Source: DATDDB01 sp036524005 (GTDB lineage Bacteria; Pseudomonadota; Gammaproteobacteria; Burkholderiales; Gallionellaceae). Taken from it: a stretch of DNA of 51,881 nt. Shown here in pieces: positions 24,970 through 34,910 of this stretch. Where the stretch lies: assembly GCA_036524005.1 (NCBI GenBank), contig DATDDB010000035.1, forward strand, positions 1 through 51,881, written 5' to 3'. Numbering within the stretch: position 1 is the first letter of the stretch; every line of letters begins with the position of its first letter. Made by a program: the position numbers and the translations under genes. The notes beneath the pieces are model-generated. The model saw only the letters and a program-made list of their open reading frames with translations. It ran no database searches and was not told where the DNA came from.

Positions 24970-26913
24970 ATGAAATTGCTTCATCGCACAAACGAGGGCA
25001 ATGAGAGCATTGGGATAAGCTATTTCCTTATAAAGTCGTTACCTCTTAAGTCGCCCGCGTTTATATTCCTCGTCATTGCCTTGACCGTGTTCGCCGCGGA
25101 GGCATCGGTGATGCTGCTGCTCCATTTCCTGCCCAAGGTCTCCTTCCAGGAGGAGGCGTTCGTGGATGCCACGCTGCTGGTTATCATCATTTCGCCAGCG
25201 CTTTATTTCTATCTATTTCGTCCCATGGTTACACAAATCAGTGCACGCCAAAATAGCGAGCAGCGCTTTAGAACCCTGGCGGATGCGGCTTTCGAAGGGG
25301 TGGCCATTACTGCGCAGGGCGAGTTGCTGGATATAAATGACCAACTGACACGCATGCTGGGATACGAACCGCATGAGCTGATCGGGCAGCAATTGACCAA
25401 CTTTATTCCTCAGGAGGACAGGGACAGGGTGATAGCCAAGATCAAGACCGGATCAGAGGAGCAAATCGAGCATGAAATGCTGTGCAAGGACGGTTCGCGC
25501 ATTAATGTTGAGTGCCATTGGCAGTCCATGAAACAGCAAGGAATTCCCATCAATCTTGTAGCTATACGCGACATCACTGAACATAAGAGGATGGATGCGA
25601 TCATAACCAGGCAAGCCAATTACGATTCCCTGACTGGACTATCCAACCGGCGCATGTTTCGTGACCTGCTGGAACAGGAAATAAAGAAAGCTCACCGTTC
25701 CAGGCACAACCTGGCGTTGATGTTTATCGACCTGGACAGATTCAAGGACGTGAACGACAAGCTCGGACACCATGTCGGCGACAAATTGCTGGTGCAGGCC
25801 GCCAAGCGCATTGTCGCCTGCGTGCGCGAAACGGATACGGTTTCGCGTCTCGGGGGCGACGAATTTACCGTGATCCTGTCCGAAATGACGGACGTCAACC
25901 ATATCGAGAACGTTGCCCACGCCATCATACAATCCCTCAGCCAGCCCTATGAGCTGGGTGAGGAAGGAATCTTTATTTCCGCCAGCATAGGCATCACCAT
26001 CTATCCGACCGATGCCACCAACCCAGACGATTTGTTACGGAATGCCGACCAGGCGATGTATTCATCCAAAAGTGAAGGGCGCAACTGCTTCCACTTTTTT
26101 ACCGGAGAAATGCAGGAGGCTACCCGTAAACGCCATCAGTTGGCCAAGGACCTGTACAGTGCAATGGAAGGAGACCAGTTTCAGGTCTACTTCCAGCCCA
26201 TCGTGGATCTCAGGAGCGGCGGACTATTCAAGGCCGAGGCGCTGTTACGCTGGCAGCACCCGGTGCGGGGCATGATCAGCCCCGCTGAGTTCATCCCGGT
26301 CGCGGAGGATATTGGGATCATCGATGAAATCAGTGACTGGGTGTTCAAGGAATCACTGGAGCAGGGAAAGCGCTGGACCAAACTTACTGGTCAATCATTC
26401 CGGGTGGGCGTGAACATATCGCCGGTGCAATTCAGGGCGAAAAACAATAAGTGGATAAAACAGATAAATGCAACCAAATTGATGGGTGCAGGTGTCTCGA
26501 TAGAAATTACGGAGGGAACACTGCTCAATGATCGTCCCGAGATAGTCGAGTCGCTGCATGCCGTCCATGAGGCAGGCGTGGAGGTGGCGATCGACGATTT
26601 CGGCACCGGCCATTCATCCTTGTCCTACCTGCAAAAGTTCAAAATCGACTACCTCAAAATCGACCAGTCGTTCACCCGCAACCTGACGACGGATTCAACC
26701 GAGCTGGCGCTAACCGAGGCCATCATAGCCATGGCGCACAAACTCGGCATGAAGGTCATCGCCGAAGGAATTGAGTCAGCCGCGCAACGCGATTTACTGG
26801 CGGCGGCAGGTTGCGATTTCGGCCAAGGGTACCTATTTTCCCGGCCAGTTCCTGGCAAGGAATTTGAGAAGTTGCTGCAAACAGGCATGATCCCGAACCG
26901 GCCCCAGCGGTAG
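24970..26913 (+). CDS. Membrane PAS-GGDEF-EAL c-di-GMP protein
   Basis: A 647-residue bifunctional signalling protein. Two N-terminal helices (about 28-50 and 65-90) are followed by a PAS sensor domain (about 100-210, with VAIRDITEHKRM at its end). GGDEF comes next (295-299, RLGGDEF, I-site RETD five residues before) and then EAL. The EAL set is complete: E423-A-L, NISPVQF, EITEGTL, DDFGTGHSS, KIDQSF, IAEGIES and GQGYLFSRP. It is probably a phosphodiesterase that may also synthesise or sense c-di-GMP. The ATG at 24970 is preferred to a TTG at 24940, because AGGGAA precedes it. Confidence 0.93.
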   Translation: MKLLHRTNEGNESIGISYFLIKSLPLKSPAFIFLVIALTVFAAEASVMLLLHFLPKVSFQEEAFVDATLLVIIISPALYFYLFRPMVTQISARQNSEQRFRTLADAAFEGVAITAQGELLDINDQLTRMLGYEPHELIGQQLTNFIPQEDRDRVIAKIKTGSEEQIEHEMLCKDGSRINVECHWQSMKQQGIPINLVAIRDITEHKRMDAIITRQANYDSLTGLSNRRMFRDLLEQEIKKAHRSRHNLALMFIDLDRFKDVNDKLGHHVGDKLLVQAAKRIVACVRETDTVSRLGGDEFTVILSEMTDVNHIENVAHAIIQSLSQPYELGEEGIFISASIGITIYPTDATNPDDLLRNADQAMYSSKSEGRNCFHFFTGEMQEATRKRHQLAKDLYSAMEGDQFQVYFQPIVDLRSGGLFKAEALLRWQHPVRGMISPAEFIPVAEDIGIIDEISDWVFKESLEQGKRWTKLTGQSFRVGVNISPVQFRAKNNKWIKQINATKLMGAGVSIEITEGTLLNDRPEIVESLHAVHEAGVEVAIDDFGTGHSSLSYLQKFKIDYLKIDQSFTRNLTTDSTELALTEAIIAMAHKLGMKVIAEGIESAAQRDLLAAAGCDFGQGYLFSRPVPGKEFEKLLQTGMIPNRPQR

Positions 26914-26936
26914 CTCACCCTTCTGGACTATCCTTC

Positions 26937-28745
26937 CTAGCGGGTAATCGCGGCGTAGAGCTGCGGCAAGCGGTCCGGCAGGCGCTCTACATGGTCCACC
27001 ACCATGTAATTCCGCACGCCAAAAATGCGAGTGACATATTGATCAGCGCAGGGGTCGAGGCTGATGCAATAGGGGATGATGCCTTCGCTCCTGGCTTCGT
27101 CCACTGAGCGCTTGGTGTCGAAGCGCAGGTATCTCGGGTCGCGTTCGTCAATGTCAGCCGGTTCCCCATCGGTGATGACCAGCAGCAATTTCTTGAGCGA
27201 GTTCTGTTTCTTGAGATGGCGGGTGGCGTGGCGTATCGCCGTGCCCATGCGCGTGGAGAGCTGTCCGGTCATGCCGGCCAGCCTGGCCTTGGATGCCTCG
27301 TCATAGTGCTGGCTGAAATCCTTGAGCCGGTAATACGCAACTTCGTGCCGCCCGTTCGAGCAGAATCCGTGTATCGCAAATGGGTCACCGACCCTTTGGA
27401 TCGCCTCGGCCAGCAGTGCGGTGGCCTGCCGCGTCAGGTCGAGCACGGTGTGGTCGTGCCCGGCAACCCGGTTATTGGTGGACTGGGACAGGTCAAGCAA
27501 CACCATCACCACAATGTCACGCGATTTGCGCGTATTGCGCATCATCACGCGCGGGGATGGCTCGATGCCTGCCTGATAGTCGATCAGGCTTTCCAGCGCC
27601 AGGTTGAGGTCGATCTCGTCGCCGTCTATCAGGCGGCGGATGCGCAGTACGCCCTGAGGGTGCATTGCGTCCAGCAGGTAGCGCATCTGTCCGATGATGT
27701 GGCGATGTTGCAGCGCAATGTCGTCTATGATTGCCGGATTGCCCTGCTGTGCTGTCTTTTCCAGCACCGCCGACCAGGCCGGGCGTTCCTGCCGGGTCTG
27801 GTAGTCCCATTCGGGATAATAGATGGGAACCTCGGGTTGTTCCTTGCGCGCCACCACCGATATGGCGCCTTCATCCCATTGGGCGTCAGGAGCATGGGTA
27901 AAATCCTCGACCTGCTGCACGACATTGCCCGACATTTCCCTGTCCGCCTTGATCACCTGATCCGGCGTGTCGTAGCTGACGGTGAGCCGCCATTTGCGCC
28001 TGGTTTCCCTGAAGTCCCACAGGCAATAATTGTCGTCGCGGTAGCGTGCGGACAACACGGCCTCGCGCGGATGGAAATCCAGGCGCTTGACGGAGAACGC
28101 TTGCGCCAGCTCCATGCCGATATTCCAGGAAACCTGGTGATTTTCCAGCCTGTCCCGAGCGCTGGAAAATCGCTCGCGTCCCAGGGTGATCCACGGGTCG
28201 GGGTCGGCATAATCTTCGTCGAGCAGGGCGCGCGCCAGGCGGTTCAGGTATTCGCCCGCCGTCCTCGATTGCTCCGGAGTTGCGGTGTGGAATTGCCCCC
28301 AAAGGTTTTTCAGCCCGGAGTAGCGGCGCATCGCCAGCGCCTCGACGCGCGCATCCTCGATCAGGCCGATCAGCGCGATTGGCAATGGTTTGAGCTTCCT
28401 GGCCGAAAACGGCTCCTGCCTGTGATGCACCAGATGCGCGGCGCAGTGTGCAGCAGCGGCGCGGTAAAACGCCATGCCATCTATCCCTTCATGTGCGGCG
28501 CAGGCATCGGGCAAATACATCGCCTGGCTTTCGATATAGGGCCTGAGGCCGATGCGCGACTTGATCTCGGCGGCGGAAGCCGGGCGGATGGGGAATTCCT
28601 GTGCCCAGAGCGCGCGCAGGTACAGGGCGATGCGCCGCTGCACGTCCATGAGGTGCGTCAGTTCGGATGCTTCGTGCGCCCAGACGGAGCCTTGCAGGTG
28701 GGTGTAACCTGAGCGGCGCAGGAAAGAGAATAACTTGAGCGGCAT
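26937..28745 (-). CDS. NorD/CbbO-family VWA protein
   Basis: A 602-residue protein of the family that assists MoxR/NorQ/CbbQ-type AAA ATPases in maturing nitric oxide reductase (NorD) or activating Rubisco (CbbO). The N-terminal helical part contains LRPYIESQAMYLPD and the metal-site-like IEDARVEALAMRRYSGL. The C-terminal von Willebrand A domain has the MIDAS motif DLSQS (about 425) and TDGEPAD. At about 600 residues it is closer to NorD in length than to CbbO (about 750). No norQ/cbbQ partner or norCB gene lies in the window, so it is an orphan here. It converges on the PAS-GGDEF-EAL gene with only 23 bases between stops. Confidence 0.8.
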   Translation of the reverse strand: MPLKLFSFLRRSGYTHLQGSVWAHEASELTHLMDVQRRIALYLRALWAQEFPIRPASAAEIKSRIGLRPYIESQAMYLPDACAAHEGIDGMAFYRAAAAHCAAHLVHHRQEPFSARKLKPLPIALIGLIEDARVEALAMRRYSGLKNLWGQFHTATPEQSRTAGEYLNRLARALLDEDYADPDPWITLGRERFSSARDRLENHQVSWNIGMELAQAFSVKRLDFHPREAVLSARYRDDNYCLWDFRETRRKWRLTVSYDTPDQVIKADREMSGNVVQQVEDFTHAPDAQWDEGAISVVARKEQPEVPIYYPEWDYQTRQERPAWSAVLEKTAQQGNPAIIDDIALQHRHIIGQMRYLLDAMHPQGVLRIRRLIDGDEIDLNLALESLIDYQAGIEPSPRVMMRNTRKSRDIVVMVLLDLSQSTNNRVAGHDHTVLDLTRQATALLAEAIQRVGDPFAIHGFCSNGRHEVAYYRLKDFSQHYDEASKARLAGMTGQLSTRMGTAIRHATRHLKKQNSLKKLLLVITDGEPADIDERDPRYLRFDTKRSVDEARSEGIIPYCISLDPCADQYVTRIFGVRNYMVVDHVERLPDRLPQLYAAITR

Positions 28746-28822
28746 GGCGGAAAATTCACACTAAGCATGCATTGCAGACCGACAGGATATGATGATAACT
28801 CCATTCGCCCCGGGATTGGGAA

Positions 28823-28835
28823 GACAATTATTGTC
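28823..28835. promoter_or_regulatory. 13-bp palindrome upstream of the VWA gene
   Basis: GACAAT-T-ATTGTC lies about 80 bases before the VWA start on the minus strand and includes a TTGACA -35-like hexamer. No matching -10 at normal spacing was found. It could be an operator; no known box is matched. Confidence 0.3.
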
Positions 28836-28917
28836 AAACGGCAGCATCAAGCATTCGGGACAGATCGCAATTTCCAGCGCCCTTGATGGGCGCGGATGCG
28901 GTGCGATTATCGAGAAG

Positions 28918-30483
28918 CTAATGCCCTCCGCCCCGGCTCGCGACGAAGGGAGGCCTTGCCAGCCAGACGATGGGAGTCAGCGAGATCATCAGGGCCGCTG
29001 CGATGAGCTGGAGCTGGTCGGTGGCGAGCGTGTATGACTGGACGTTGATCATTTGCTCAAGGTAGGCGTTGGCCGTGTCGTCCGGCATGCCAAGCTCGCG
29101 CAGGCGGTCCAGGTATCCGCCCAGTGCCCGATTATAGGTGTGGATGTTTTCCATCAGGACGGCGTGCGATGCAGCGGCGTGGCTGGTCCATAGCCAGGTG
29201 GCGATCGCGGTGCCGAAGCTTGCCCCCAGGTTGCGCATGAAGTTGGTCAGGCCCGAGGCGGCCGCCACTTTATCTGGGGGCAAGCCGGACAGGCTGATGG
29301 TCACCAGCGGCAGGAAGAAACAGCTGATGCCTACGCCCATGAGCAGGCGCGTCAGCGCCACCGTCCAGTAATCCACGTCCGGGGTGAAGTGTGCTCCCCA
29401 ATAGCCCACCAGGGCAAAGACGAAGAAGCCGAAGGTGGTGATGGCCCGCGCATCCACGCGGTTGATGTTGGCCCCGATGATGGGGCCGAGCACAAAGGCC
29501 AGTACGCCCGCAAAGGCCACGGTCTTGCCCGCCCAGAACGACGTGTAGCCCTGGTAGGTCTGCAGCCATAACGGAATGATCACGACCACCGCGAAGAACG
29601 CCATGGCCCCGAACAGCAGGCACACTGCGCCGACCAGGAAATTGCGCCCCCTGAAAAGGCGCAGGTCCACCAAGGGAGCTGGCTCGCCCCATTCCCACAC
29701 CAGAAACATCACCAGCGCGACAGCGGCGGATATGGCCAGGGCCACGATGGTGGAGGAATTGAACCAGTCCAGTTCGTTGCCTTTATCCAGCAGGATCTGC
29801 AGCGAGCCTATGCCGATGATCAGCAGCACCAACCCGGCCAGGTCTACCTTCTGCCGGCGTTTTTCCGGCAGGATCGCGTCGCGCCCAGCCAGCAACACGA
29901 CGACCGAAATGCCGACCAGCAGGCCCACCGGCAGGTTCACCAGGAATATCCAGTGCCAGGATACGTTGTCCGTCAGCCAGCCGCCCGACAGCGGCCCGGC
30001 AATGGGCGCAATCACCGTGGTCATGGCCCAGATGCCTAACGCCAGGCCGCGCAGGTGAGGGGGGTAGATGGTGGTGAGCAGGGTTTGCGAGAGCGGGATC
30101 ATGGATGCCCCGAAAATGCCTTGCATCACCCGGGAGGCAAGCAGCATGGCAAACGTGACCGAGCTGGCGCAGAAAAGCGATGCCAGGGTGAACAGCAAGG
30201 TGGCAGAGACGAACACGCGCACTTCGCCAAAGCGCCCGGCGAGGAAGCCGGCAAGCGGCAGCATGATGGCCTCGGCCACTGAATAGGACGTGATGATCCA
30301 GGTCGCCTGGGTGGGCGTGACCGCGAAAGCCCCGGCCATGGTGGGCACCGCCACATTGACTATGGTCAGGTCCAGCACGTTCATGAACGAACCCAGCCCG
30401 AGCATCAGGGTAGCGGCCGCCAGCTTCAGGCCGCTCAACGGAGGTGGCCGTGATGCGTTCATCGCGGACGGCGCTGGGCTCAT
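28918..30483 (-). CDS. emrB: DHA2-family multidrug transporter (EmrB type)
   Basis: A 521-residue inner-membrane drug:proton antiporter with 14 predicted helices. Motif C-like FMNVLDLTIVNVAVPTMAGAF opens helix 1, ATWIITSYSVAEAIMLP is helix 2, and the conserved GRFGEVRVF loop and GASMIPLSQTL follow. It is the transport partner of the EmrA-type adaptor: its ATG overlaps the stop of that gene by four bases (30480-30483). No outer-membrane TolC-like gene is in the window. A small GCGCCC/GGGCGC hairpin lies 25 bases downstream without a T-run. Confidence 0.9.
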   Translation of the reverse strand: MSPAPSAMNASRPPPLSGLKLAAATLMLGLGSFMNVLDLTIVNVAVPTMAGAFAVTPTQATWIITSYSVAEAIMLPLAGFLAGRFGEVRVFVSATLLFTLASLFCASSVTFAMLLASRVMQGIFGASMIPLSQTLLTTIYPPHLRGLALGIWAMTTVIAPIAGPLSGGWLTDNVSWHWIFLVNLPVGLLVGISVVVLLAGRDAILPEKRRQKVDLAGLVLLIIGIGSLQILLDKGNELDWFNSSTIVALAISAAVALVMFLVWEWGEPAPLVDLRLFRGRNFLVGAVCLLFGAMAFFAVVVIIPLWLQTYQGYTSFWAGKTVAFAGVLAFVLGPIIGANINRVDARAITTFGFFVFALVGYWGAHFTPDVDYWTVALTRLLMGVGISCFFLPLVTISLSGLPPDKVAAASGLTNFMRNLGASFGTAIATWLWTSHAAASHAVLMENIHTYNRALGGYLDRLRELGMPDDTANAYLEQMINVQSYTLATDQLQLIAAALMISLTPIVWLARPPFVASRGGGH

Positions 30484-31757
30484 TTTGAATGAGGCGGGCT
30501 GGATTGCGGCGCGCGCTTGCCTGCCAGGTTGTCGGCGATGATTTGCGCAACCAGCGCATCTGCGGACAGCAGGTCGTTGGCATACACCGTGGTGGCGGCA
30601 ATGACCGTGGTATTGGGCAGCTGCGTCAGCGCCTGTCCGCTGCGGTCATGCGTGTCTATGGTGACATACATGGAGAGTCCGATGCGCAGCGGGTGCGCCT
30701 GCAGTTCCTTGGCGTCCAGCGCAATGCGCACCGGCACGCGCTGCACGATTTTCACCCAGTTGCCGGTGGCATTCTGCGGCGGGAGCAGGGCAAAGGCCGA
30801 GCCTGTGCCCGGCGTCAGCCCCAGCACCCTGCCATGGAACACCACACCGCTGCCGTAGAAATCAGAAACCAGTTCGGCGGGCTGCCCGATGCGCACATCC
30901 GGCAGCTCGGTCTCCTTGAAATTCGCATCCAGCCACACCTTGTCCAGCGGCACGATGGCCATCAGCGTATCCCCGGGCTTGACCCGCTCGCCCACCTGCA
31001 CGGCGCGCCGTGCGACCTGCCCGCCGGTGGGCGCCAGGACCTTGGTGCGCTGCAGCGCAAGCTTGGCCTGGCGCACCTGGGTGGCGGCGGAACGCACATC
31101 CGGATGGTCTTCCAGCACGGTGTGGTCCACACGCGCACGTGAGACCGCAGCCTGCTCCAGGGTTTCAGCAATCGCCGCCCGGCCGCCCTGCACCGCACTC
31201 CACGCCGCATCTCGCTGGGCCAGCGCCGCGTCGCGCGCAGTCTGGGCGATCTGCAGGGTTTCCGCAGAAACGAAATGTTGTTTGACCAACTCCGCGCGGC
31301 GCTTGAGCTCAGACTCTGCCTGCGCCAGTGCAGTATCGGCCTTCGTCAGCTCGGCCTCGGCCATGGCCAGGTCGGCGCGGCGGCGCTCTATCAGGGGCAG
31401 GTTTTCGCGGCTGATCGCATACAGGCCGCGTACCTCGCGCACCGTCCTTGCCAGGGAGGCTGTGGCAGCATCGAGGGTGAGGCGCGCATCGGAGTCATCC
31501 AGTTGCACCAGCAACTGGCCTTCGCTGACCGCCTGCGTCGTGTCGCCATAAATCGATACCACGGTGCCGCTGGTCAGCGGTGTTACCATGACGACATCGC
31601 CGCCCACGTAGGCGTCGTCGGTCGTGGTGCGCCACTGGCCAACCAGCCACCACCACCCCGCAAATGCAATCAGGGCAACTACGACTACCGCGGCTATCGT
31701 CAGCAGTATGGCTCGCCGCTTGCCCGGTGCTGGCGCTGCAGTGCTCTGGTCGTTCAT
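30480..31757 (-). CDS. emrA: Periplasmic adaptor of the efflux pump (EmrA/HlyD type)
   Basis: A 425-residue membrane-fusion protein. One N-terminal helix (about 16-38, ILLTIAAVVVVALIAFAGWWW) is followed by the biotinyl-lipoyl half-motif DAYVGGDVVMVTPLTSGTV. A long alpha-helical coiled coil (about 105-240) comes next, then the second lipoyl half LAPTGGQVARRAVQVGERV and a beta-barrel (VWLDANFKETELPDVRIGQ). The ATG at 31757 is preferred; the frame is open 207 bases upstream but that part shows no domain. The adaptor bridges EmrB to an outer-membrane channel. Confidence 0.92.
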   Translation of the reverse strand: MNDQSTAAPAPGKRRAILLTIAAVVVVALIAFAGWWWLVGQWRTTTDDAYVGGDVVMVTPLTSGTVVSIYGDTTQAVSEGQLLVQLDDSDARLTLDAATASLARTVREVRGLYAISRENLPLIERRRADLAMAEAELTKADTALAQAESELKRRAELVKQHFVSAETLQIAQTARDAALAQRDAAWSAVQGGRAAIAETLEQAAVSRARVDHTVLEDHPDVRSAATQVRQAKLALQRTKVLAPTGGQVARRAVQVGERVKPGDTLMAIVPLDKVWLDANFKETELPDVRIGQPAELVSDFYGSGVVFHGRVLGLTPGTGSAFALLPPQNATGNWVKIVQRVPVRIALDAKELQAHPLRIGLSMYVTIDTHDRSGQALTQLPNTTVIAATTVYANDLLSADALVAQIIADNLAGKRAPQSSPPHSK

Positions 31758-32242
31758 ATCGATTTCGCCAGGCAATAAGTTGGTTTGACCACTGACCATG
31801 GCACTTGCTGCCGCCGTCAGCGGATTGTCCAGACCCTCGAGGAGTCCCGGCAGCGCCCGAGGCGCCGCGCGTTTCAGTATGTCATTCGATGGCGGACAGC
31901 TCAATACGTGTAAACATGTAATGTGCTCAAGGTGTGTGGCTGACTGAGCGGGCGCGCGGAGCAAGTGGTACCCAAGCCCATATTACATGCGCATTGCATA
32001 ACTTCCCTTACCTAATTGCCTTAATTGACTTGCGGGCGATGCCGTAATCTAATCATCGTTGAATTAAGCTGTTTCGCAATCTTCAATTTCCAGTTTCATT
32101 GGTCAGAAGTTTTGGCTCGCCGCCGGGCGAAGGCTCGCATTTTGGCCGAGTTCCACGCAGGCTAAACATGGCTAATCTGGTCCAGGCGGAAGCGGGTGAG
32201 ATTATCCGACTGGTCACGAGATAAAAGAGAGAGGTGAAAGAG
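31758..32242. other. 485-base divergent intergenic region
   Basis: I see no gene. It holds the putative promoter of the glycosidase (32025-32053), an AATACGTGTAAACATGTAAT segment near 31902, ATGCGCAT (31987-31994), and two TAATTG repeats nine bases apart near 32013. The remainder to the emrA start is coding-like in the emrA frame but unsupported. Confidence 0.5.
32025..32053 (+). promoter_or_regulatory. Putative promoter of the GH13 gene
   Basis: TTGACT (32025-32030) and TCTAAT (32048-32053) with a 17-base spacer match the sigma-70 pattern in 5 of 6 and 5 of 6 positions. The transcript would have a leader of about 180 bases. Confidence 0.45.
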
Positions 32243-33964
32243 ATGCTGCCGCAGCCCACATTGCTTAGTGAAATCGATCTCACGCCGGTACCCGGCAAGA
32301 AATATCTCAATATCGAGCGCGAATGGCGCGAGGAATTCATCTATTTCCTGATGGTTGACCGGTTCCACGACGATGCCCGGCGTGAGCCGGTGCTGGGACC
32401 CAATCGCTGCAAAGGCGTGGCCGCGACCGACAACGAATTCTATGGCGGCAAGCTCAAGGGTATTACGCAGAACCTCGACTACATCGCCGGGCTGGGTTGC
32501 ACCGCAATCTGGCTCACGCCAGTGTTCGTGAATAACGCCGGCGCGTACCACGGCTACAACATCAACAATTACCTCGACATCGACTCGCATTTCGGAACCA
32601 AACAGGACCTGATCGACCTGGTGGATTCGGCCCACAACTATCGGAAGGATGGTCAGCCGCATCCAATTCGCATCATCCTCGATGTCGTCATCAACCACTC
32701 GGGCGACAACTGGGCCTATCCGGGCGGAAATCCCTACAGATATTGCAATGACCAGCAGTTTCCGTTCGGCTATTGGAGAGATGCCAATAAGCCAATCCCA
32801 AAGGAGCTGCAAAATCCCGATTTTTACCATCGAAGAGGGGACATGCAGGACTACGACAACCCGCCCGAAAACCAGGACGGGGACATGGTGGGCCTCAAGG
32901 ATTTTGCCAACGATGACAACCAGGTCGGATCGGAGGTCATCAACGCGCTGATCAAGATCCACTCCTACTGGATCAGGGAGACTGACGTGGATGGCTTCCG
33001 CGTTGATGCCATCAAGCACATGGGCGCCCTTGCTTGTTCCCGCTTTTGCTCCGGCATTCGCGAGTATGCCTACGGGCTCGGCAAGCGCCGCTTTTTCCTG
33101 TTCGGCGAGCTGGCGGTGCCGAACGATGACATCGTGGATCGCTATATCGGTCCCAACACCTCGCGTAGCGACGACCAGACGGTATTTTTTGGCATCGACT
33201 CCGTGCTCGACTTCCCGCTAGCGGAAGGAAAATATGCCGACCCCAACCACAGCCCGTTGCGCGATGTGCTCAAAGGCTACGCTAGTCCGCAAACACTGTT
33301 CAACCGGCTCGAAGCCCAGCGCCAGCGCGCATTGAACCGCGGCGAGATCGGCCGTTACCTGGTTACCTTCGTCGATAACCATGATTCATTCTGGCAGCCC
33401 TCCGGACGCATAGGTGCTGGCCCCGCACCGGACGCGCAGATAGTGGGCGCCATCGGCTTCCTGCTCTGCGCGCTGGGCACGCCATGCCTCTACTATGGAA
33501 CCGAACAGGGCTTTGAGGGACAGGGGGGCGATAACAGCATGCGTGAGGCAATGTTCGACAAAGCCACGCCAGGCCGCAACCTGCTCAACACGGACTGCCA
33601 GATATACCGGTTCATCGCCGCAATCGCCCAGGTGATGCGCAGCACTGCAGAACTGCGTTTCGGAAGAATGTATTATCGCCAAATATCGGGTGATGGCGAG
33701 AACTTCGGCTTTCCCTACGGCACCAGCTATACCCTGGCATTCTCCCGCATACTATGGGGTTCAGAGGTATTGATCGCCTACAACGTCTCCAACCAGGAAC
33801 GCAGCGATTGCATCATCGTCGATGCCTCGTTCCACGGCGAGAAAGGCAGCACAGTGAAGTATCTCTATGGCGGTGTAGGCAGCGTGCCCGTGCAGCCAGC
33901 GTCGTCCGGTGCGCGTTATGTTCAACTCAATCTTGCACCGCATCAGTTCGTGATCCTGCGGTAA
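32243..33964 (+). CDS. GH13 family alpha-glycosidase
   Basis: A 573-residue protein with the (beta/alpha)8 barrel of the alpha-amylase clan. FIYFLMVDRFHDD opens the barrel and LDVVINHSGD is conserved region I. GFRVDAIKH carries the nucleophile Asp255, LFGELAV the acid/base Glu289, and FVDNHDS the transition-state stabiliser Asp381. A C-terminal beta domain ends in APHQFVILR. No signal peptide is present, so it probably acts on cytoplasmic alpha-glucan; amylase or a trehalose/maltose-type specificity cannot be chosen. The ATG at 32243 is preferred to a GTG at 32234 because GAGGTG is placed six bases before it. No glycogen genes are adjacent. Confidence 0.9.
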   Translation: MLPQPTLLSEIDLTPVPGKKYLNIEREWREEFIYFLMVDRFHDDARREPVLGPNRCKGVAATDNEFYGGKLKGITQNLDYIAGLGCTAIWLTPVFVNNAGAYHGYNINNYLDIDSHFGTKQDLIDLVDSAHNYRKDGQPHPIRIILDVVINHSGDNWAYPGGNPYRYCNDQQFPFGYWRDANKPIPKELQNPDFYHRRGDMQDYDNPPENQDGDMVGLKDFANDDNQVGSEVINALIKIHSYWIRETDVDGFRVDAIKHMGALACSRFCSGIREYAYGLGKRRFFLFGELAVPNDDIVDRYIGPNTSRSDDQTVFFGIDSVLDFPLAEGKYADPNHSPLRDVLKGYASPQTLFNRLEAQRQRALNRGEIGRYLVTFVDNHDSFWQPSGRIGAGPAPDAQIVGAIGFLLCALGTPCLYYGTEQGFEGQGGDNSMREAMFDKATPGRNLLNTDCQIYRFIAAIAQVMRSTAELRFGRMYYRQISGDGENFGFPYGTSYTLAFSRILWGSEVLIAYNVSNQERSDCIIVDASFHGEKGSTVKYLYGGVGSVPVQPASSGARYVQLNLAPHQFVILR

Positions 33965-34027
33965 TTTTGCGCATTGCAGAACGCCCAGGCTCTTTACTTC
34001 AGCCGTGGCATGAGCCCGCGTCCCGGT

Positions 34028-34792
34028 TTATGGCAACTGGTAGCCGTACTTTGCAAAAATGGCGCGCGCTTTGGGCGAGAACAGAAAATCCACAAACTTG
34101 CGCGCCGCCTCACTCTGTGAGCCGTGCTTTAATACCACCACGCCTTGGGCAATGGGATCGTAGTTTCCCCTTGGCACTTCCACCCACTTGCCCTTGCCCG
34201 CCATTTCCGGTGCAACCACCAGAGACTTGGCGACGAATGCGATGTCTGCCGCGCCCGAATCGGCGAACTGCAGGGTCTGGGAGATGTTTTCGCCATAGAC
34301 CAGCCTCGGAGCGACTGCCTGGTCCAGCCCGGCCTTCTCCAGCGCCTGGATTGCTGCACGCCCATACGGAGCCAGCTTTGGGTTGGCGATGGCGACTTTC
34401 TGCACGGAGGCATCATTTACGACCGCCACGCCCTTGCTTAAGTCGATGCCTTTTTTAGTCCATAGCACCAGTACGCCATAGGCATACACCTGCGGCGCGC
34501 GGGTTGCCAGATTTTCCTTGCACAGCGCATCTGGTGATTCGGTATCTGCAGAAAGAAAGACATCGAACGGCGCGCCGCTCTTCACTTGCGAGACGATTTT
34601 GCCGGATGCACCAAACACGCCCTGCACCTCGATCCCGGTCTCCTTCTTGAACTCCGTAGCAAGATCATCGAAGGCGTATTTCACGTTCGCTGCGACCGCA
34701 ACCGTGAGCGGCTCTGCCTCTGCATTCTGCAGCAACAGGAAAAAGCAGGCGGCAAGGCCAATAAACTTGAGTAACGATTTGAAGTTGTTCAT
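34028..34792 (-). CDS. modA: Molybdate ABC transporter periplasmic binding protein ModA
   Basis: A 254-residue exported protein with a Sec signal peptide (about 1-26, ending NAEA). The mature part has LTVAVAANVKYAFDDLATEF, VFGASGKIVSQVKSGAPFDVFLSAD and the late GVVVLKHGS, typical of ModA; the Ser/Ala residues of the AANV and GASGK loops bind the oxyanion. Tungstate cannot be excluded. GGGAG lies eight bases before the ATG. No modB or modC is near, and no ModE box was found, so the transporter core must be elsewhere. Confidence 0.92.
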   Translation of the reverse strand: MNNFKSLLKFIGLAACFFLLLQNAEAEPLTVAVAANVKYAFDDLATEFKKETGIEVQGVFGASGKIVSQVKSGAPFDVFLSADTESPDALCKENLATRAPQVYAYGVLVLWTKKGIDLSKGVAVVNDASVQKVAIANPKLAPYGRAAIQALEKAGLDQAVAPRLVYGENISQTLQFADSGAADIAFVAKSLVVAPEMAGKGKWVEVPRGNYDPIAQGVVVLKHGSQSEAARKFVDFLFSPKARAIFAKYGYQLP

Positions 34793-34910
34793 TACTGCTC
34801 CCTTTATCAACAATGGCCGGCCACATCGGCGCTTATTTAATACGAAAACGAACTCGAATGGGAAAAATGTTAGACACGACTGGCCCTGACTGTCTCGTCC
34901 ACACTCCCTC

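Noticed and set aside
28877..28893. GCGCCC/GGGCGC hairpin as emrB terminator
   Set aside because: The stem is only six pairs and no T-run follows on the minus strand.
31758..31964. N-terminal extension of the EmrA adaptor
   Set aside because: The frame stays open, but it shows no adaptor sequence, and the ATG at 31757 sits just before the membrane helix.
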